This document shows, piece by piece, positions 52,690 through 60,941 of a stretch of 64,000 nucleotides of DNA (the stretch's first letter is position 1; every line of letters begins with the position of its first letter). A program made the translations under genes and the position numbers. Source of the DNA: Motilibacter peucedani (GTDB taxonomy: Bacteria > Actinomycetota > Actinomycetes > Motilibacterales > Motilibacteraceae). The notes under the pieces are model-generated. The model was not told where the DNA came from. It searched no databases and saw nothing but the letters and a program-made list of their open reading frames with translations. The stretch is taken from contig NZ_RBWV01000012.1 of NCBI RefSeq assembly GCF_003634695.1, positions 186,001 to 250,000 on the forward strand, in the 5' to 3' direction.

Positions 52690-54633
52690 GTGGACGCGCC
52701 GCGCCGCGAGACCGACACCTCGGGACTCGTCAGCGTGCCGAGCGCGCGAGAGATGTTCCGTTCGCTGGGCGTGCTCTACGTCGTCGGGGGACTGGTCGCG
52801 CTCGTCTGGCTGACGCTCCCGCACGGCTCCGACGAGGGCAACGCGGTCATCACCGGCACCGCCGTCCTGGCGGTCACCCTGGGCGCGGTGCTGGCCGTCG
52901 GTCTGCTCGACCGGGCGCCGCGCTGGGTCCTGCACGCGGTGCTGGCCGTCGTCCAGGTGCTGATCGCGGCCGGCTACGTCGCGAGCGACGATGCGACCGG
53001 CGACCTGCGGTGGTTCTGGGTCTGGGCCACGCCGTACGCCGCGTTCTTCTTCTCGCGCCGCGCGGCCGCAGCGCACACCGCCTGGGTGGCGGTGCTCAAC
53101 GCGGTGTCGCTCGCGCTGCTGCCCGTCTCTGCGGGCCGGGCGCTGGCCCTGTGGCTGTTCAGCACCGCCACGGTCACCGTCACGGCGATGCTGGTGGGCT
53201 GGTCGGCGCACATCGTCCGCACCAGCGAGGGCCGGCTGCGCGACCTGGCCCTCCACGACCCGCTCACCGGGCTGGCCAACCGCCGGCTCTACGCGATGCG
53301 CGCGGAGGAGGCGCTCGCCGCGCGCGACCGGTGCGGCGGCTCGGTGGTGGTGACGCTGCTCGACCTCGACGACTTCAAGCTGGTGAACGACACCTACGGC
53401 CACGAGACGGGCGACGAGCTGCTCGCCGCGCTGGCCCGGCGCATGCAGGCCGCCCTCCAGCCCGGAGAGGTCGCCGTGCGCCTCGGAGGCGACGAGTTCG
53501 CCGTCATCAGCAGGTGCGCCGACGGCGACCCGGACGTCGGGGCGTTCGCCCAGCGGCTCTCGAGCGCCTGGCGCTCGGCCTTCGAGCTGCCCGACGGCGA
53601 GGTCTGGGTCTCGGGGAGCATGGGGATCTCGTGCACCTGCGACGCCGGGTCGAGCGCCACTGCGCTGCTCCGGGAGGCCGACGCCGCGATGTACCGCGCC
53701 AAGAGCCTCGGCGGGGGAGTCCACGTCGTCTACGACGAGCTGATGCGCGCCGGCGCGCACTACCGCATGGGTCTCGACGCGGCGCTGCGCAAGGGCCTCG
53801 ACGACCGCCAGCTCCGGCTCTACTACCAGCCGGTGGTCGACGTGGCCGAGCGGCGCTGGCGCGGCGCCGAGGCGCTGCTGCGCTGGCAGCACCCGGAGCT
53901 CGGCCTGCTCGAGCCCTCGACCTTCGTCCCGCTGGCGGAGGAGACCCGGCTGGTGGTGCCGATCGGCGACTGGGTGCTGCGCGAGGCGCTCTTCCAGCTC
54001 CTCGACTGGCGGCGGGCCGGCGTGGTGCCGGAGACCTTCGTCATGTCGGTGAACGTCTCGCCCCGCCAGCTGCGCTCGGACTTCCCGGCGCAGGTGCGCT
54101 CAGCGCTCTCGGACGTGGGGCTGCCGGGCACGTGCCTCGCCTTCGAGCTCACGGAGAACGTGCTGCTCGCCGACTCGGCGCAGACCAGCAAGGTGCTGGG
54201 CGACCTGCGCGCGCTCGGCATCGCCCTGCACCTCGACGACTTCGGCACGGGCTGGACCTCGCTGGCCTCGCTCGAGCGCGTGCCCGTAGACGCCATCAAG
54301 GTCGACCGCGGCGTCGTCGGCTCCGCGGCCGGCTCGGAGCACGCGGCCGCTGCGATCTCGGCCATCTGCGCGATGGCCGAGACGCTGCGGGTGCCCGTGG
54401 TGGCCGAGGGCGTCGAGACCGAGTCGCAGCTCGCGCTGCTCGTGCGCAACCGGTGCAGGTACGCGCAGGGCCGGCTGTTCGCCGCGCCCGCGCCGGGCGA
54501 CGAGACCGAGCAGGTCCTGGCGCTCGCACCTCCGGCGCCCGCGACGCTGGAGCTGCGGCGCAGCACGCTGGACCTACGACGCCCGGCCCAGCGCAGCGAC
54601 AGCGGCCCGGCTCAGCGCAACGAGAGCAGCTGA
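52690..54633 (+). CDS. Membrane GGDEF-EAL cyclic-di-GMP signalling protein
   Basis: A 647-residue dual-domain protein. Residues about 20-175 have five or six hydrophobic segments and no GAF domain. The GGDEF domain carries LHDPLTGLANRRLYA and VRLGGDEFAVIS (about 262); the EAL domain carries AEALLRWQHPELGLLEPSTF (about 395), MSVNVSPRQL, FELTENVLL, LDDFGTGWTSL and VVAEGVETESQ. Both active sites look complete, so it could both make and degrade c-di-GMP. The start GTG 52690 is judged leaderless; a farther in-frame start at 52579 lies beyond the promoter. It differs from the gene at 971 in its sensor part. Confidence 0.93.
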   Translation: MDAPRRETDTSGLVSVPSAREMFRSLGVLYVVGGLVALVWLTLPHGSDEGNAVITGTAVLAVTLGAVLAVGLLDRAPRWVLHAVLAVVQVLIAAGYVASDDATGDLRWFWVWATPYAAFFFSRRAAAAHTAWVAVLNAVSLALLPVSAGRALALWLFSTATVTVTAMLVGWSAHIVRTSEGRLRDLALHDPLTGLANRRLYAMRAEEALAARDRCGGSVVVTLLDLDDFKLVNDTYGHETGDELLAALARRMQAALQPGEVAVRLGGDEFAVISRCADGDPDVGAFAQRLSSAWRSAFELPDGEVWVSGSMGISCTCDAGSSATALLREADAAMYRAKSLGGGVHVVYDELMRAGAHYRMGLDAALRKGLDDRQLRLYYQPVVDVAERRWRGAEALLRWQHPELGLLEPSTFVPLAEETRLVVPIGDWVLREALFQLLDWRRAGVVPETFVMSVNVSPRQLRSDFPAQVRSALSDVGLPGTCLAFELTENVLLADSAQTSKVLGDLRALGIALHLDDFGTGWTSLASLERVPVDAIKVDRGVVGSAAGSEHAAAAISAICAMAETLRVPVVAEGVETESQLALLVRNRCRYAQGRLFAAPAPGDETEQVLALAPPAPATLELRRSTLDLRRPAQRSDSGPAQRNESS

Positions 54634-54713
54634 CCGGCGACGCCCGGGGCGAGCAGCAGGGCAGCCATGAGCGTGACGGGCAGCAGGCGTACGCCCGAAC
54701 GGATCGTCCTCAT
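54612..54713 (-). CDS. Possible small membrane peptide (33 aa)
   Basis: ATG 54713 opens 34 codons: MRTIRSGVRLLPVTLMAALL, then LAPGVAGQLLSLR and TGA at 54612-54614. It has a basic start and one hydrophobic helix. It overlaps the 3' end of the convergent GGDEF-EAL gene by 22 nt and has no clear ribosome site. It is upheld only by composition, and may not be a gene. Confidence 0.3.
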   Translation of the reverse strand: MRTIRSGVRLLPVTLMAALLLAPGVAGQLLSLR

Positions 54714-54784
54714 GCGGGCGGATCGGTCGGCCCGGCCGCCCGCTTGAGCGCCGGCGCCCGTGCTCACCCGTCCGGCTCAACCGC

Positions 54785-55177
54785 TCAGAGCGGCGCCTTC
54801 ACGGCGAGCACGGGGCACGAGGCCTCGAGCAGGAGGCGCTGGGCGGTGCTGCCCATGACGAGCTTGGCCACGGCCGAGCGGCGTCGCAGGCCGATGACGA
54901 GCAGCTCGATGCCCGCTTCCTCCGAGGCGCTCAGCAGCGCGTCGGCCGGGTTGGCGTCGGGGAGCTGGCGCACCGTCACCGAGACGCCCTCCTCCTCGAT
55001 GGCCGCGACGACCGAGTCGATGTCCTTCTCGTCGGCGAAGGTGCCCGCGGCGAAGTTGCCGCCGGTCGCGGTGTTGACGAGCAGCAGGCCGGTGGAGCGC
55101 AGCTTGGCCTCGCTCACCGCCGTGCTCAGCGCCGCGTTCCCGGCGTCGGTCGGGACGTAGCCGACGAGGATGGTCAT
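54785..55177 (-). CDS. Universal stress protein (UspA family)
   Basis: A 130-residue single-domain stress protein. It reads MTILVGYVPTDAGNAALSTA at the start, VNTATGGNFA, then LLVIGLRRRSAVAKLVMGST and ASCPVLAVKAPL at the end. The ATP motif G-2x-G-9x-G(S/T) is incomplete: the second Gly is replaced by Arg (GLRRRSA), so ATP binding may be weak or absent. ATG 55177 has AAGGAGA 7 nt upstream. It is divergent from the RsbQ-like gene. Confidence 0.9.
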   Translation of the reverse strand: MTILVGYVPTDAGNAALSTAVSEAKLRSTGLLLVNTATGGNFAAGTFADEKDIDSVVAAIEEEGVSVTVRQLPDANPADALLSASEEAGIELLVIGLRRRSAVAKLVMGSTAQRLLLEASCPVLAVKAPL

Positions 55178-55260
55178 CCGTGCTCTCCTTCGGTGGGGTT
55201 GCTCGGGCGCCATTCAAGGCCACTTCGCACCGCGTGCACAATCGAGGCGCGCGACAGGAC

Positions 55261-55266
55261 TAGCCT
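55261..55266 (+). promoter_or_regulatory. Candidate -10 box of the RsbQ gene (leaderless)
   Basis: TAGCCT ends 6 nt before ATG 55273; no ribosome site lies between. Confidence 0.5.
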
Positions 55267-55272
55267 TCGTGC

Positions 55273-56070
55273 ATGAAGGCCGTGTCGCGCCACAACGTAC
55301 GCGTCAGCGGGCCCCCCGGCGCCCAGCCGATGGTCTTCGCGCACGGCTTCGGCTGCGACCAGAACATGTGGCGGTTCGTGGCCCCGCGCTTCGCCGACCG
55401 CTACCGCGTCGTGCTGTTCGACCACGTGGGCTGCGGCGGGTCCGACCCCACCGCCTACGACCCCGCACGCTACTCGAGCCTGGAGGCCTACTCCGAGGAC
55501 CTGCTCGAGATCTGCCGCGAGCTGGAGCTCACCGACGTGGTGCTCGTCGGGCACTCGGTCTCGGCGATGATCGCCGCGCTGGCCGTCAAGGCCGACCCCG
55601 AGCGCTTCGCCAAGCTGGTCATGGTGGGCCCGTCGCCCCGCTACGTCGACGACGACGGCTACGTCGGCGGCTTCGCCGACGAGGACATCACCGAGCTGCT
55701 CGACTCCCTCGAGAGCAACTACCTCGGCTGGTCCAGCGTCATGGCGCCGGCCATCATGGGCAACCCCGAGCGGCCCGAGCTGGGCGCCGAGCTCACAGCG
55801 AGCTTCTGCCGCAGCGACCCGGCCGTCGCGCGCCGCTTCGCCGAGGTGACCTTCCGCTCGGACAACCGGGCCGACCTCGCCGACGTGCGCACCCCGACGC
55901 TGGTCCTGCAGTGCAGCGAGGACGTCATCGCACCCGTCGCGGTGGGCGAGTACGTCCGCGACGCCATCCCCGGGGCGCGCCTGGTGGTGCTCGACGCCCG
56001 AGGCCACTGCCCGAACCTCAGCGCGCCCGAGCAGACCACCAGCGCCATCGCCGAGTTCGTCGATGCCTGA
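55273..56070 (+). CDS. rsbQ: RsbQ-type alpha/beta hydrolase
   Basis: A 265-residue hydrolase of the RsbQ/DAD2-like group. The triad fits: nucleophile Ser in VVLVGHSVSAMIAALA (about 94), Asp in LQCSEDVIAP (about 216), His in ARGHCPNLSAPEQT (about 245). FAHGFGCDQNMWRF and VLFDHVGCGGSD are the RsbQ hallmarks. In Bacillus RsbQ is needed for the phosphatase RsbP in energy stress; a small ligand is inferred. The stop overlaps the start of the RsbP-like gene by 8 nt. A leaderless start is likely. Confidence 0.92.
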   Translation: MKAVSRHNVRVSGPPGAQPMVFAHGFGCDQNMWRFVAPRFADRYRVVLFDHVGCGGSDPTAYDPARYSSLEAYSEDLLEICRELELTDVVLVGHSVSAMIAALAVKADPERFAKLVMVGPSPRYVDDDGYVGGFADEDITELLDSLESNYLGWSSVMAPAIMGNPERPELGAELTASFCRSDPAVARRFAEVTFRSDNRADLADVRTPTLVLQCSEDVIAPVAVGEYVRDAIPGARLVVLDARGHCPNLSAPEQTTSAIAEFVDA

Positions 56071-57226
56071 GGGGCTCGCGGTGGTGCTCGACACCGTGGG
56101 AGAGCTCGACGACCTCGCGCCCTGCGGCTACCTCACGACCCGGCCCGACGGCACGCTGCTCTCCGTCAACTCGACCTTCGCCTCGCTGACGGGCTACGCC
56201 CGTGGGGAGCTGGTCGGGCGCAAGCGGTTCACCGACCTGCTCACCGGCGGCGGCCGCATCTTCCACGAGACCCACTACGCACCACTGCTGCAGATGAGCG
56301 GCAGCGCCAGGGAGATCGCGCTCGACCTGGTGCGTGCCGACGGCACGCGGGTGCCGGTGCTCGTCAACTCGGTGCTGGAGCGCGACGCCGCCGGCGCGCC
56401 CGTCGTGGTGCGCACGGCGGTCTTCGACGCCACCGAGCGGCGCAGCTACGAGCGCGAGCTCCTGGCGGCCAAGCAGCGGGCCGAGGAGTCCGAGGCGCGG
56501 GCCCGCCAGCTGGCCCGGACGCTGCAGACCACGCTGATCCCCCCGGCGCCGCCGCACGTGCCCGGGCTCGACATCGCGGCGGCCTACCGGCCGGCCGGCT
56601 CCGGCGAGGAGGTGGGCGGCGACTTCTACGACGTCTTCGAGCTGAGCGCCGGCTCCTGGGTCGTCGTGGTCGGCGACGTGTGCGGCAAGGGGGTGGAGGC
56701 CGCCGTCGTCACCTCGCTGGCGCGCCACACCGTACGAGCCGCGTCGGTCGGCCGCCCCGAGCCCTCGCAGACCCTGCACCTGCTCAACGAGGTGCTCCTG
56801 CGCACGGGTGACGAGCGCTTCTGCACCGTGGCGGTGCTGCGCCTGACCCAGGACGACGAGGGCTGGTCGGTGGCGGTCTCCTCCGGCGGGCACCCCCTGC
56901 CCCTCCTGCTCAGCCCCGGGGAGGAGCCGCGGCGCGTGGGGAAGCCCGGCTCGCTGGTCGGCGTGCTGCCGGACCCGCGCTTCCGCGACGTCGAGCTGCG
57001 CCTGCGGCCGGGGCAGGCGCTGGTGGTGCACACCGACGGGGTCACCGAGGGTCGCCGCGGCGCCGAGTTCTACGGCGAGGACCGCCTCGACGCAGCGCTC
57101 CTGCGCTTCGCAGGCAGCGCCGACTCCCTCGTGCACGGGCTGCTCGACGACGTGCTGCTCTTCCAGCAGGGCAACGCCCGCGACGACATCGCGGTCGTCG
57201 CCCTCAGCGTGCCGCCAGCCGGCTGA
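56063..57226 (+). CDS. rsbP: RsbP-type PAS-PP2C phosphatase
   Basis: A 387-residue protein. A PAS domain comes first (about 15-130: GYLTTRPDGTLLSVNSTFAS, TGYARGELVGRKRFTDLL, then TRVPVLVNSVLERDAAGAP), then a coiled coil (ERELLAAKQRAEESEARARQ), then a PP2C/SpoIIE phosphatase (GGDFYDVFELSAGSWVVVVG from about 185, GDVCGKGVEAA, SSGGHPLPLLL, HTDGVTEGR and GNARDDIAVVAL). It would dephosphorylate an RsbV-type anti-anti-sigma factor. ATG 56063 overlaps the RsbQ stop. No rsbV or rsbW is in this window. It overlaps the convergent Sir2 gene by 23 nt. Confidence 0.93.
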   Translation: MPEGLAVVLDTVGELDDLAPCGYLTTRPDGTLLSVNSTFASLTGYARGELVGRKRFTDLLTGGGRIFHETHYAPLLQMSGSAREIALDLVRADGTRVPVLVNSVLERDAAGAPVVVRTAVFDATERRSYERELLAAKQRAEESEARARQLARTLQTTLIPPAPPHVPGLDIAAAYRPAGSGEEVGGDFYDVFELSAGSWVVVVGDVCGKGVEAAVVTSLARHTVRAASVGRPEPSQTLHLLNEVLLRTGDERFCTVAVLRLTQDDEGWSVAVSSGGHPLPLLLSPGEEPRRVGKPGSLVGVLPDPRFRDVELRLRPGQALVVHTDGVTEGRRGAEFYGEDRLDAALLRFAGSADSLVHGLLDDVLLFQQGNARDDIAVVALSVPPAG

Positions 57227-58067
57227 GCACGGCGCCCAGCGGCGCCTCGAGCTTCGCCACCGCGTACGCGTCGCCGCGCGTCGGCCCCTCGTTGACGATC
57301 GCGACGGGGATCGGCCGCTTCGCGGCCTGGAGGACGAAGCGGAAGCCCGACATGACGGTCAGCGACGAGCCGAGGACCAGCAGGCTGCGGGCCCCGGCCA
57401 CCAGCTCGGTCGAGGCGGCGACGCGCTCGGGCGGCACCCGCTCGCCGAAGAACACGACGTCGGGCTTGAGCACCCCGCCGCAGGAGGTGCACGCCACGAC
57501 CGTGAAGGAGTCGAGGGTGGCGTCGTCGATGTCGGCGTCGCCGTCGGCGTGCACGCCGCGCACCTCCGCGGCCCAGCCGCGGTTGGCCGCGGCCAGCCGG
57601 CCGGTCAGCTCCTGACGAGGAGTCACGGCCCCGCAGCCGAGGCAGACCACCCGGCCGAGGTTGCCGTGCAGCTCGACCACGTCGGCCGTGCCGGCCGCCG
57701 TGTGGAGGCCGTCGACGTTCTGCGTGACGACGCCGGCCAGGGCGCCGGCGCGCTGCAGCGAGGTCACCGCGAGGTGGCCGGTGTTGGGCGCCGCACCGCC
57801 GATGACCTGCCAGCCGACGAAGCTGCGCGCCCAGTAGCGCCGCCGGGCCTGCTCGCTGCCGGTGAACACCTGGTAGGTCATCGGCGTCGACGGGCGCGCC
57901 CGGCCCGTCGCGCCTCGGTAGTCGGGGATGCCGGACTCCGTCGAGAGCCCGGCGCCGCTGAGCACGGCGACGCCGCCCTCGGCCACCAGGCTGCCAAGGA
58001 CGTCGAGCCGGTCGAGGAGTGCTGCGCCCACCCCTCCGATGGTGCCTGACGATCGTCGCGCGTGCAC
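57204..58067 (-). CDS. NAD-dependent protein deacylase (sirtuin)
   Basis: A 287-residue Sir2-family enzyme that removes acyl groups from lysine using NAD+. Motifs: SGAGLSTESGIPDYRG (about 37-52), VVTQNVDGLHTAAG (with the NVD of the active site), VELHGNLGRVVCLGC (catalytic His and the first zinc Cys pair), VACTSCGGVLKPDVVFFGE (second pair) and LVLGSSLTVMSGF. It is the bacterial class III-like type and lacks long extensions. GTG 58067 and GTG 58031 are both possible starts. It converges on rsbP with a 23-nt overlap. Confidence 0.93.
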   Translation of the reverse strand: MHARRSSGTIGGVGAALLDRLDVLGSLVAEGGVAVLSGAGLSTESGIPDYRGATGRARPSTPMTYQVFTGSEQARRRYWARSFVGWQVIGGAAPNTGHLAVTSLQRAGALAGVVTQNVDGLHTAAGTADVVELHGNLGRVVCLGCGAVTPRQELTGRLAAANRGWAAEVRGVHADGDADIDDATLDSFTVVACTSCGGVLKPDVVFFGERVPPERVAASTELVAGARSLLVLGSSLTVMSGFRFVLQAAKRPIPVAIVNEGPTRGDAYAVAKLEAPLGAVLSRLAAR

Positions 58068-58177
58068 GCTGCGTGAGAGTTGCCGACACGGGCTCCGGAT
58101 GTCGCACGATCGGCTGTTGCGCAGGCAGCGACCTGGGTACTGTGTGCCCGCACGGGGTGGGCGAGAAGGGGTGCGAG

Positions 58178-58600
58178 ATGCGCAGAGCTGTTGCTGCAGG
58201 GGCCGTCCTCGCGGCTGTCGGCCTCGGGCTGCCGGCCGCCACCGCGGCAGAGGCGGCGCCGACCGCCAAGCAGGGCCTCACGGTCGTCAAGTTCGACAAC
58301 CGCGGCACCCTCAAGGTCCACCTCGACGCGAGCGCGCCGGGTCCGGTGACCGTGACGCTGCTGGCCTACCAGCGCCTGGCCCCGCCGTCGCAGTGGCCGC
58401 AGGTGCTCACCGCTGCCCGGACCAAGACGCTGCAGCCCGGAGCGACCGCCACGCTGCACGTGACCGCGCCCGACTGCCCGCAGGTCGACGGCATCGTCGG
58501 CACCGCCTACCCCTCGCGCCTCGACCGCGCGATGCTGCAGAAGGTGCTCATCCCGGGCGCCTACACCCACGTCACGGCGTCCTGCACCCCCGAGAGCTGA
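58178..58600 (+). CDS. Secreted hypothetical protein
   Basis: A 140-residue exported protein. A signal peptide (AAGAVLAAVGLGLPAATAAE) is followed by a beta-rich domain (VKFDNRGTLKVHLDASAPGP, then VTVTLLAYQRLAPPSQWPQV) with two Cys (CPQ and SCTPES) that could form a bridge. Not recognised. ATG 58178 has GAAGGGG 7 nt upstream. Its TGA overlaps a CTG that begins the next reading frame. Confidence 0.78.
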   Translation: MRRAVAAGAVLAAVGLGLPAATAAEAAPTAKQGLTVVKFDNRGTLKVHLDASAPGPVTVTLLAYQRLAPPSQWPQVLTAARTKTLQPGATATLHVTAPDCPQVDGIVGTAYPSRLDRAMLQKVLIPGAYTHVTASCTPES

Positions 58601-59166
58601 CCTCGCGCCGCTCGCTCGCGCCGCTGCTGCTCGGCGTCGTCCTGATCGACGACGCCGTCATCGAGGCGCGCAGCTGGCCGGTGCCGCTGCTCGGCCCGCT
58701 CGACTGGGTGGGGCACCTGGCCACGACCGGCGTGTGCCTCGCCGCGCTCGCTCCCGAGGTGCTGCGCCGGCGACAGCGCCTGCTGGCGCTCACGGCGGCG
58801 TGCTCGGTCGCGATCGACGTCGACCACGCGCCCTACTACCTGCACCTGACCGCCCTCGGCGGCGGTGGGCGGCCGGTGACGCACAGCCTCTTCACGCCCG
58901 TGGCGCTCGGCGTCGCGGCCCTGCTCGTCCCCCGCTGGCGCGACCTGCTCCTCGCCGCGGCCGCTGGCGTGTGCCTGCACTTCGTGCGCGACGTCGCCAC
59001 CGGCCCGGGGCTCGCCCTGCTCGCGCCGCTCGACCGGCACCGGACCCTGCTGCCCTACGCGGTCTACGCCGGCGCGCTCGCGGCGCTGTCCGCCTGCGCC
59101 GTCCTCCGGGACGCCCGCCGCACGTCGCCGCCGGCTCGTCGCGCCGGGGACCCATCCGCTCGGTGA
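58597..59166 (+). CDS. YdjM/DUF457-like membrane metal-dependent hydrolase, probable CTG start
   Basis: A 189-residue membrane protein with four hydrophobic segments. Conserved pattern: LIDDAVIEARSWPVPLLGPL, then AIDVDHAPYYL (a D-x-D-H metal motif) and GRPVTHSLFTPVALG with CLHFVRDVATGPGLALLAPL, as in the YdjM/DUF457 family of inner-membrane hydrolases. There is no ATG or GTG near the conserved N-terminus; CTG 58597 overlaps the TGA of the upstream gene (CTGA), the same 4-nt overlap used elsewhere here. The next in-frame GTG is near 58708 and would remove the first conserved part. Confidence 0.78.
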   Translation: MTSRRSLAPLLLGVVLIDDAVIEARSWPVPLLGPLDWVGHLATTGVCLAALAPEVLRRRQRLLALTAACSVAIDVDHAPYYLHLTALGGGGRPVTHSLFTPVALGVAALLVPRWRDLLLAAAAGVCLHFVRDVATGPGLALLAPLDRHRTLLPYAVYAGALAALSACAVLRDARRTSPPARRAGDPSAR

Positions 59167-59277
59167 CCGGTTCCGAAGCACCTCTCGGTAGCCGTCGGAC
59201 GAGTCCGCGCCCAGGGGCGCAGCGGAAGGAGTGCCAGCTTCAGTCGATCGAGTGGCGCCCACCGGAGGTTCCCCCCG

Positions 59278-59292
59278 CTACCCCGAGGGTAG
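59278..59292. repeat. Small inverted repeat before the DUF4331 gene
   Basis: CTACCC CGA GGGTAG in the 181-nt space before the DUF4331 gene, 55 nt before its start; a possible operator. The rest of this space shows no clear promoter or gene. Confidence 0.3.
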
Positions 59293-59347
59293 GGCGCACC
59301 CGGGGTCGGCGACGTCGCCGGCCCGAACCGAGGAGGACACCGAGTCC

Positions 59348-60832
59348 ATGACCCGTCCCCACCGCCAGAGAGCACGAGCCACCGCGCTGATCGGCGCAGG
59401 TGCCCTGCTGGCCACGACCGGCTTCGCCACCCTCGCCGCGTCGCCCGCTTCTGCGTCCAGCCACCGTGAGGCTCCCCTCATCGCCGGCATGCCGCAGGAC
59501 GACGCGACCGACACCTACGCGTTCCGCAGTCCGGACAAGCCCGACACGGTCACCCTGCTGGGCAACTGGCTGCCCTTCCAGGACCCGTCCGGCGGCCCGA
59601 ACTTCTACCCGTGGGACGACAACGCCGCCTACGACCTCAACATCGACAACAACGGTGACGCGAAGGCGGACATCACCTACCGCTTCACCTTCGTCGGGAA
59701 GTACAAGAACCCGGGCACGTTCCTCTACAACACCGGCCAGGTCACGGACAAGAACGACCCTGACCTGAACTACACCCAGCGCTACATCGTCCGGAAGATC
59801 GAGAACGGCAAGAGCTCGGTCGTCGTGCGCGAGGGCTTCACCGCCCCGTCCTACGTCGGCGCCGCCTCGATGCCGAACTACTGGACCCTGCGCGGCCAGG
59901 CCCGGCACTCCATGCCGGGCGGCGGGCTCGCGTTCGCGGGCCAGGCGGACGACCCGTTCTTCGCCGACCTGCGCGTGTTCGACCTGCTCTACGGCGGCAA
60001 CCTGTCCGAGGTCGGCCACGACACGCTCAACGGCTACAACGTCAACACCCTCGGCGTGCAGGTCCCGATCTCCGAGGTCACCAAGGGCGGGGAGCCGGTC
60101 ATCGGCGTCTGGACCTCGACCATCAAGAAGAACGCGTCCGGCAAGTGGGTCTCGGTCTCGCGGCTGGGCAACCCGCTGGTCAACGAGGTCGTCATCCCCA
60201 GCAAGGACAAGGACGCGTTCAACGCCTCCAGCCCGAGCGGTGACGGCCAGTTCCTGAACTACGTCACGAAGCCCGAGCTGCCCACGCTGCTGCAGGCGAT
60301 CTACGGGCTCAAGGCTCCGGCGACGCCCCGCAACGACCTGGTCTCGGTGTTCCTCACCGGGGTCAAGGGGCTGAACCAGCCGGCGAACGTCGTGCCGGGT
60401 GAGGAGCTGCGGCTCAACACCTCCACGCCGGTCACGGCCAGCCCCAACCGCCTCGGCGTGCTCGGTGGTGACCTGCAGGGCTTCCCGAACGGTCGTCGCC
60501 TCGGCGACGACGTCCTGGACATCTCGCTCCAGGCGGTCGCCGGCGAGCTCGTCGGCTCGCCGAACGACCTCGGTGACGGGGTCAACGCCAACGACAAGGC
60601 GTTCGACACGGCGTTCCCCTACGTCGCCGCGCCGAACTCCGGCTCGACCGTGCGTCCTGGTCCGAGCGGCATGACCTCGCTGCTCTCCGGTGGCAAGCCC
60701 GACGGCTCGCCGTCGGGGCCGGGCTCGTCGCTCCCCGTGGGCGTCGCGGGCCTCGGTCTGCTCACCCTCGTCGCCGGTGGGGCGCTCGCCCTCACCGCGC
60801 GCCGCCGTCAGTCCGCGCCTGCCGCGGCCTGA
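59348..60832 (+). CDS. DUF4331 secreted protein with membrane-anchor tail
   Basis: A 494-residue exported protein. A signal peptide ends near residue 38 (PASASS). It then follows the DUF4331 pattern: SSHREAPLIAGMPQDDATDT at the start, TLLGNWLPFQDPSGGPNFYP, DLNIDNNGDAKADITYRFTF, RGQARHSMPGGGLAFAGQAD and LVSVFLTGVKGLNQPANV. The end (LPVGVAGLGLLTLVAGGALA, then LTARRRQ) is a membrane anchor with a basic stop. Function of the family is not known. AGGAGG lies 11 nt before ATG 59348. A TPR protein and a nickel-type exporter follow. Confidence 0.9.
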   Translation: MTRPHRQRARATALIGAGALLATTGFATLAASPASASSHREAPLIAGMPQDDATDTYAFRSPDKPDTVTLLGNWLPFQDPSGGPNFYPWDDNAAYDLNIDNNGDAKADITYRFTFVGKYKNPGTFLYNTGQVTDKNDPDLNYTQRYIVRKIENGKSSVVVREGFTAPSYVGAASMPNYWTLRGQARHSMPGGGLAFAGQADDPFFADLRVFDLLYGGNLSEVGHDTLNGYNVNTLGVQVPISEVTKGGEPVIGVWTSTIKKNASGKWVSVSRLGNPLVNEVVIPSKDKDAFNASSPSGDGQFLNYVTKPELPTLLQAIYGLKAPATPRNDLVSVFLTGVKGLNQPANVVPGEELRLNTSTPVTASPNRLGVLGGDLQGFPNGRRLGDDVLDISLQAVAGELVGSPNDLGDGVNANDKAFDTAFPYVAAPNSGSTVRPGPSGMTSLLSGGKPDGSPSGPGSSLPVGVAGLGLLTLVAGGALALTARRRQSAPAAA

Positions 60833-60849
60833 TCCGCCCGTAGTCCCTG

Positions 60850-60877
60850 CCCGGCCGGTGGTCCGCCACCGGCCGGG
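60850..60877 (+). terminator. Strong hairpin after the DUF4331 gene
   Basis: CCCGGCCGGTGG (60850-60861) and CCACCGGCCGGG (60866-60877) pair perfectly over a 4-nt loop, 18 nt after the stop. No T-tract. It may reduce readthrough to the TPR gene. Confidence 0.65.
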
Positions 60878-60941
60878 CGGGACCGCGTACCGCTCGGCGC
60901 CACACCAGACCGTGCCTGTCGGCACCCATCGAGGAGCCATC

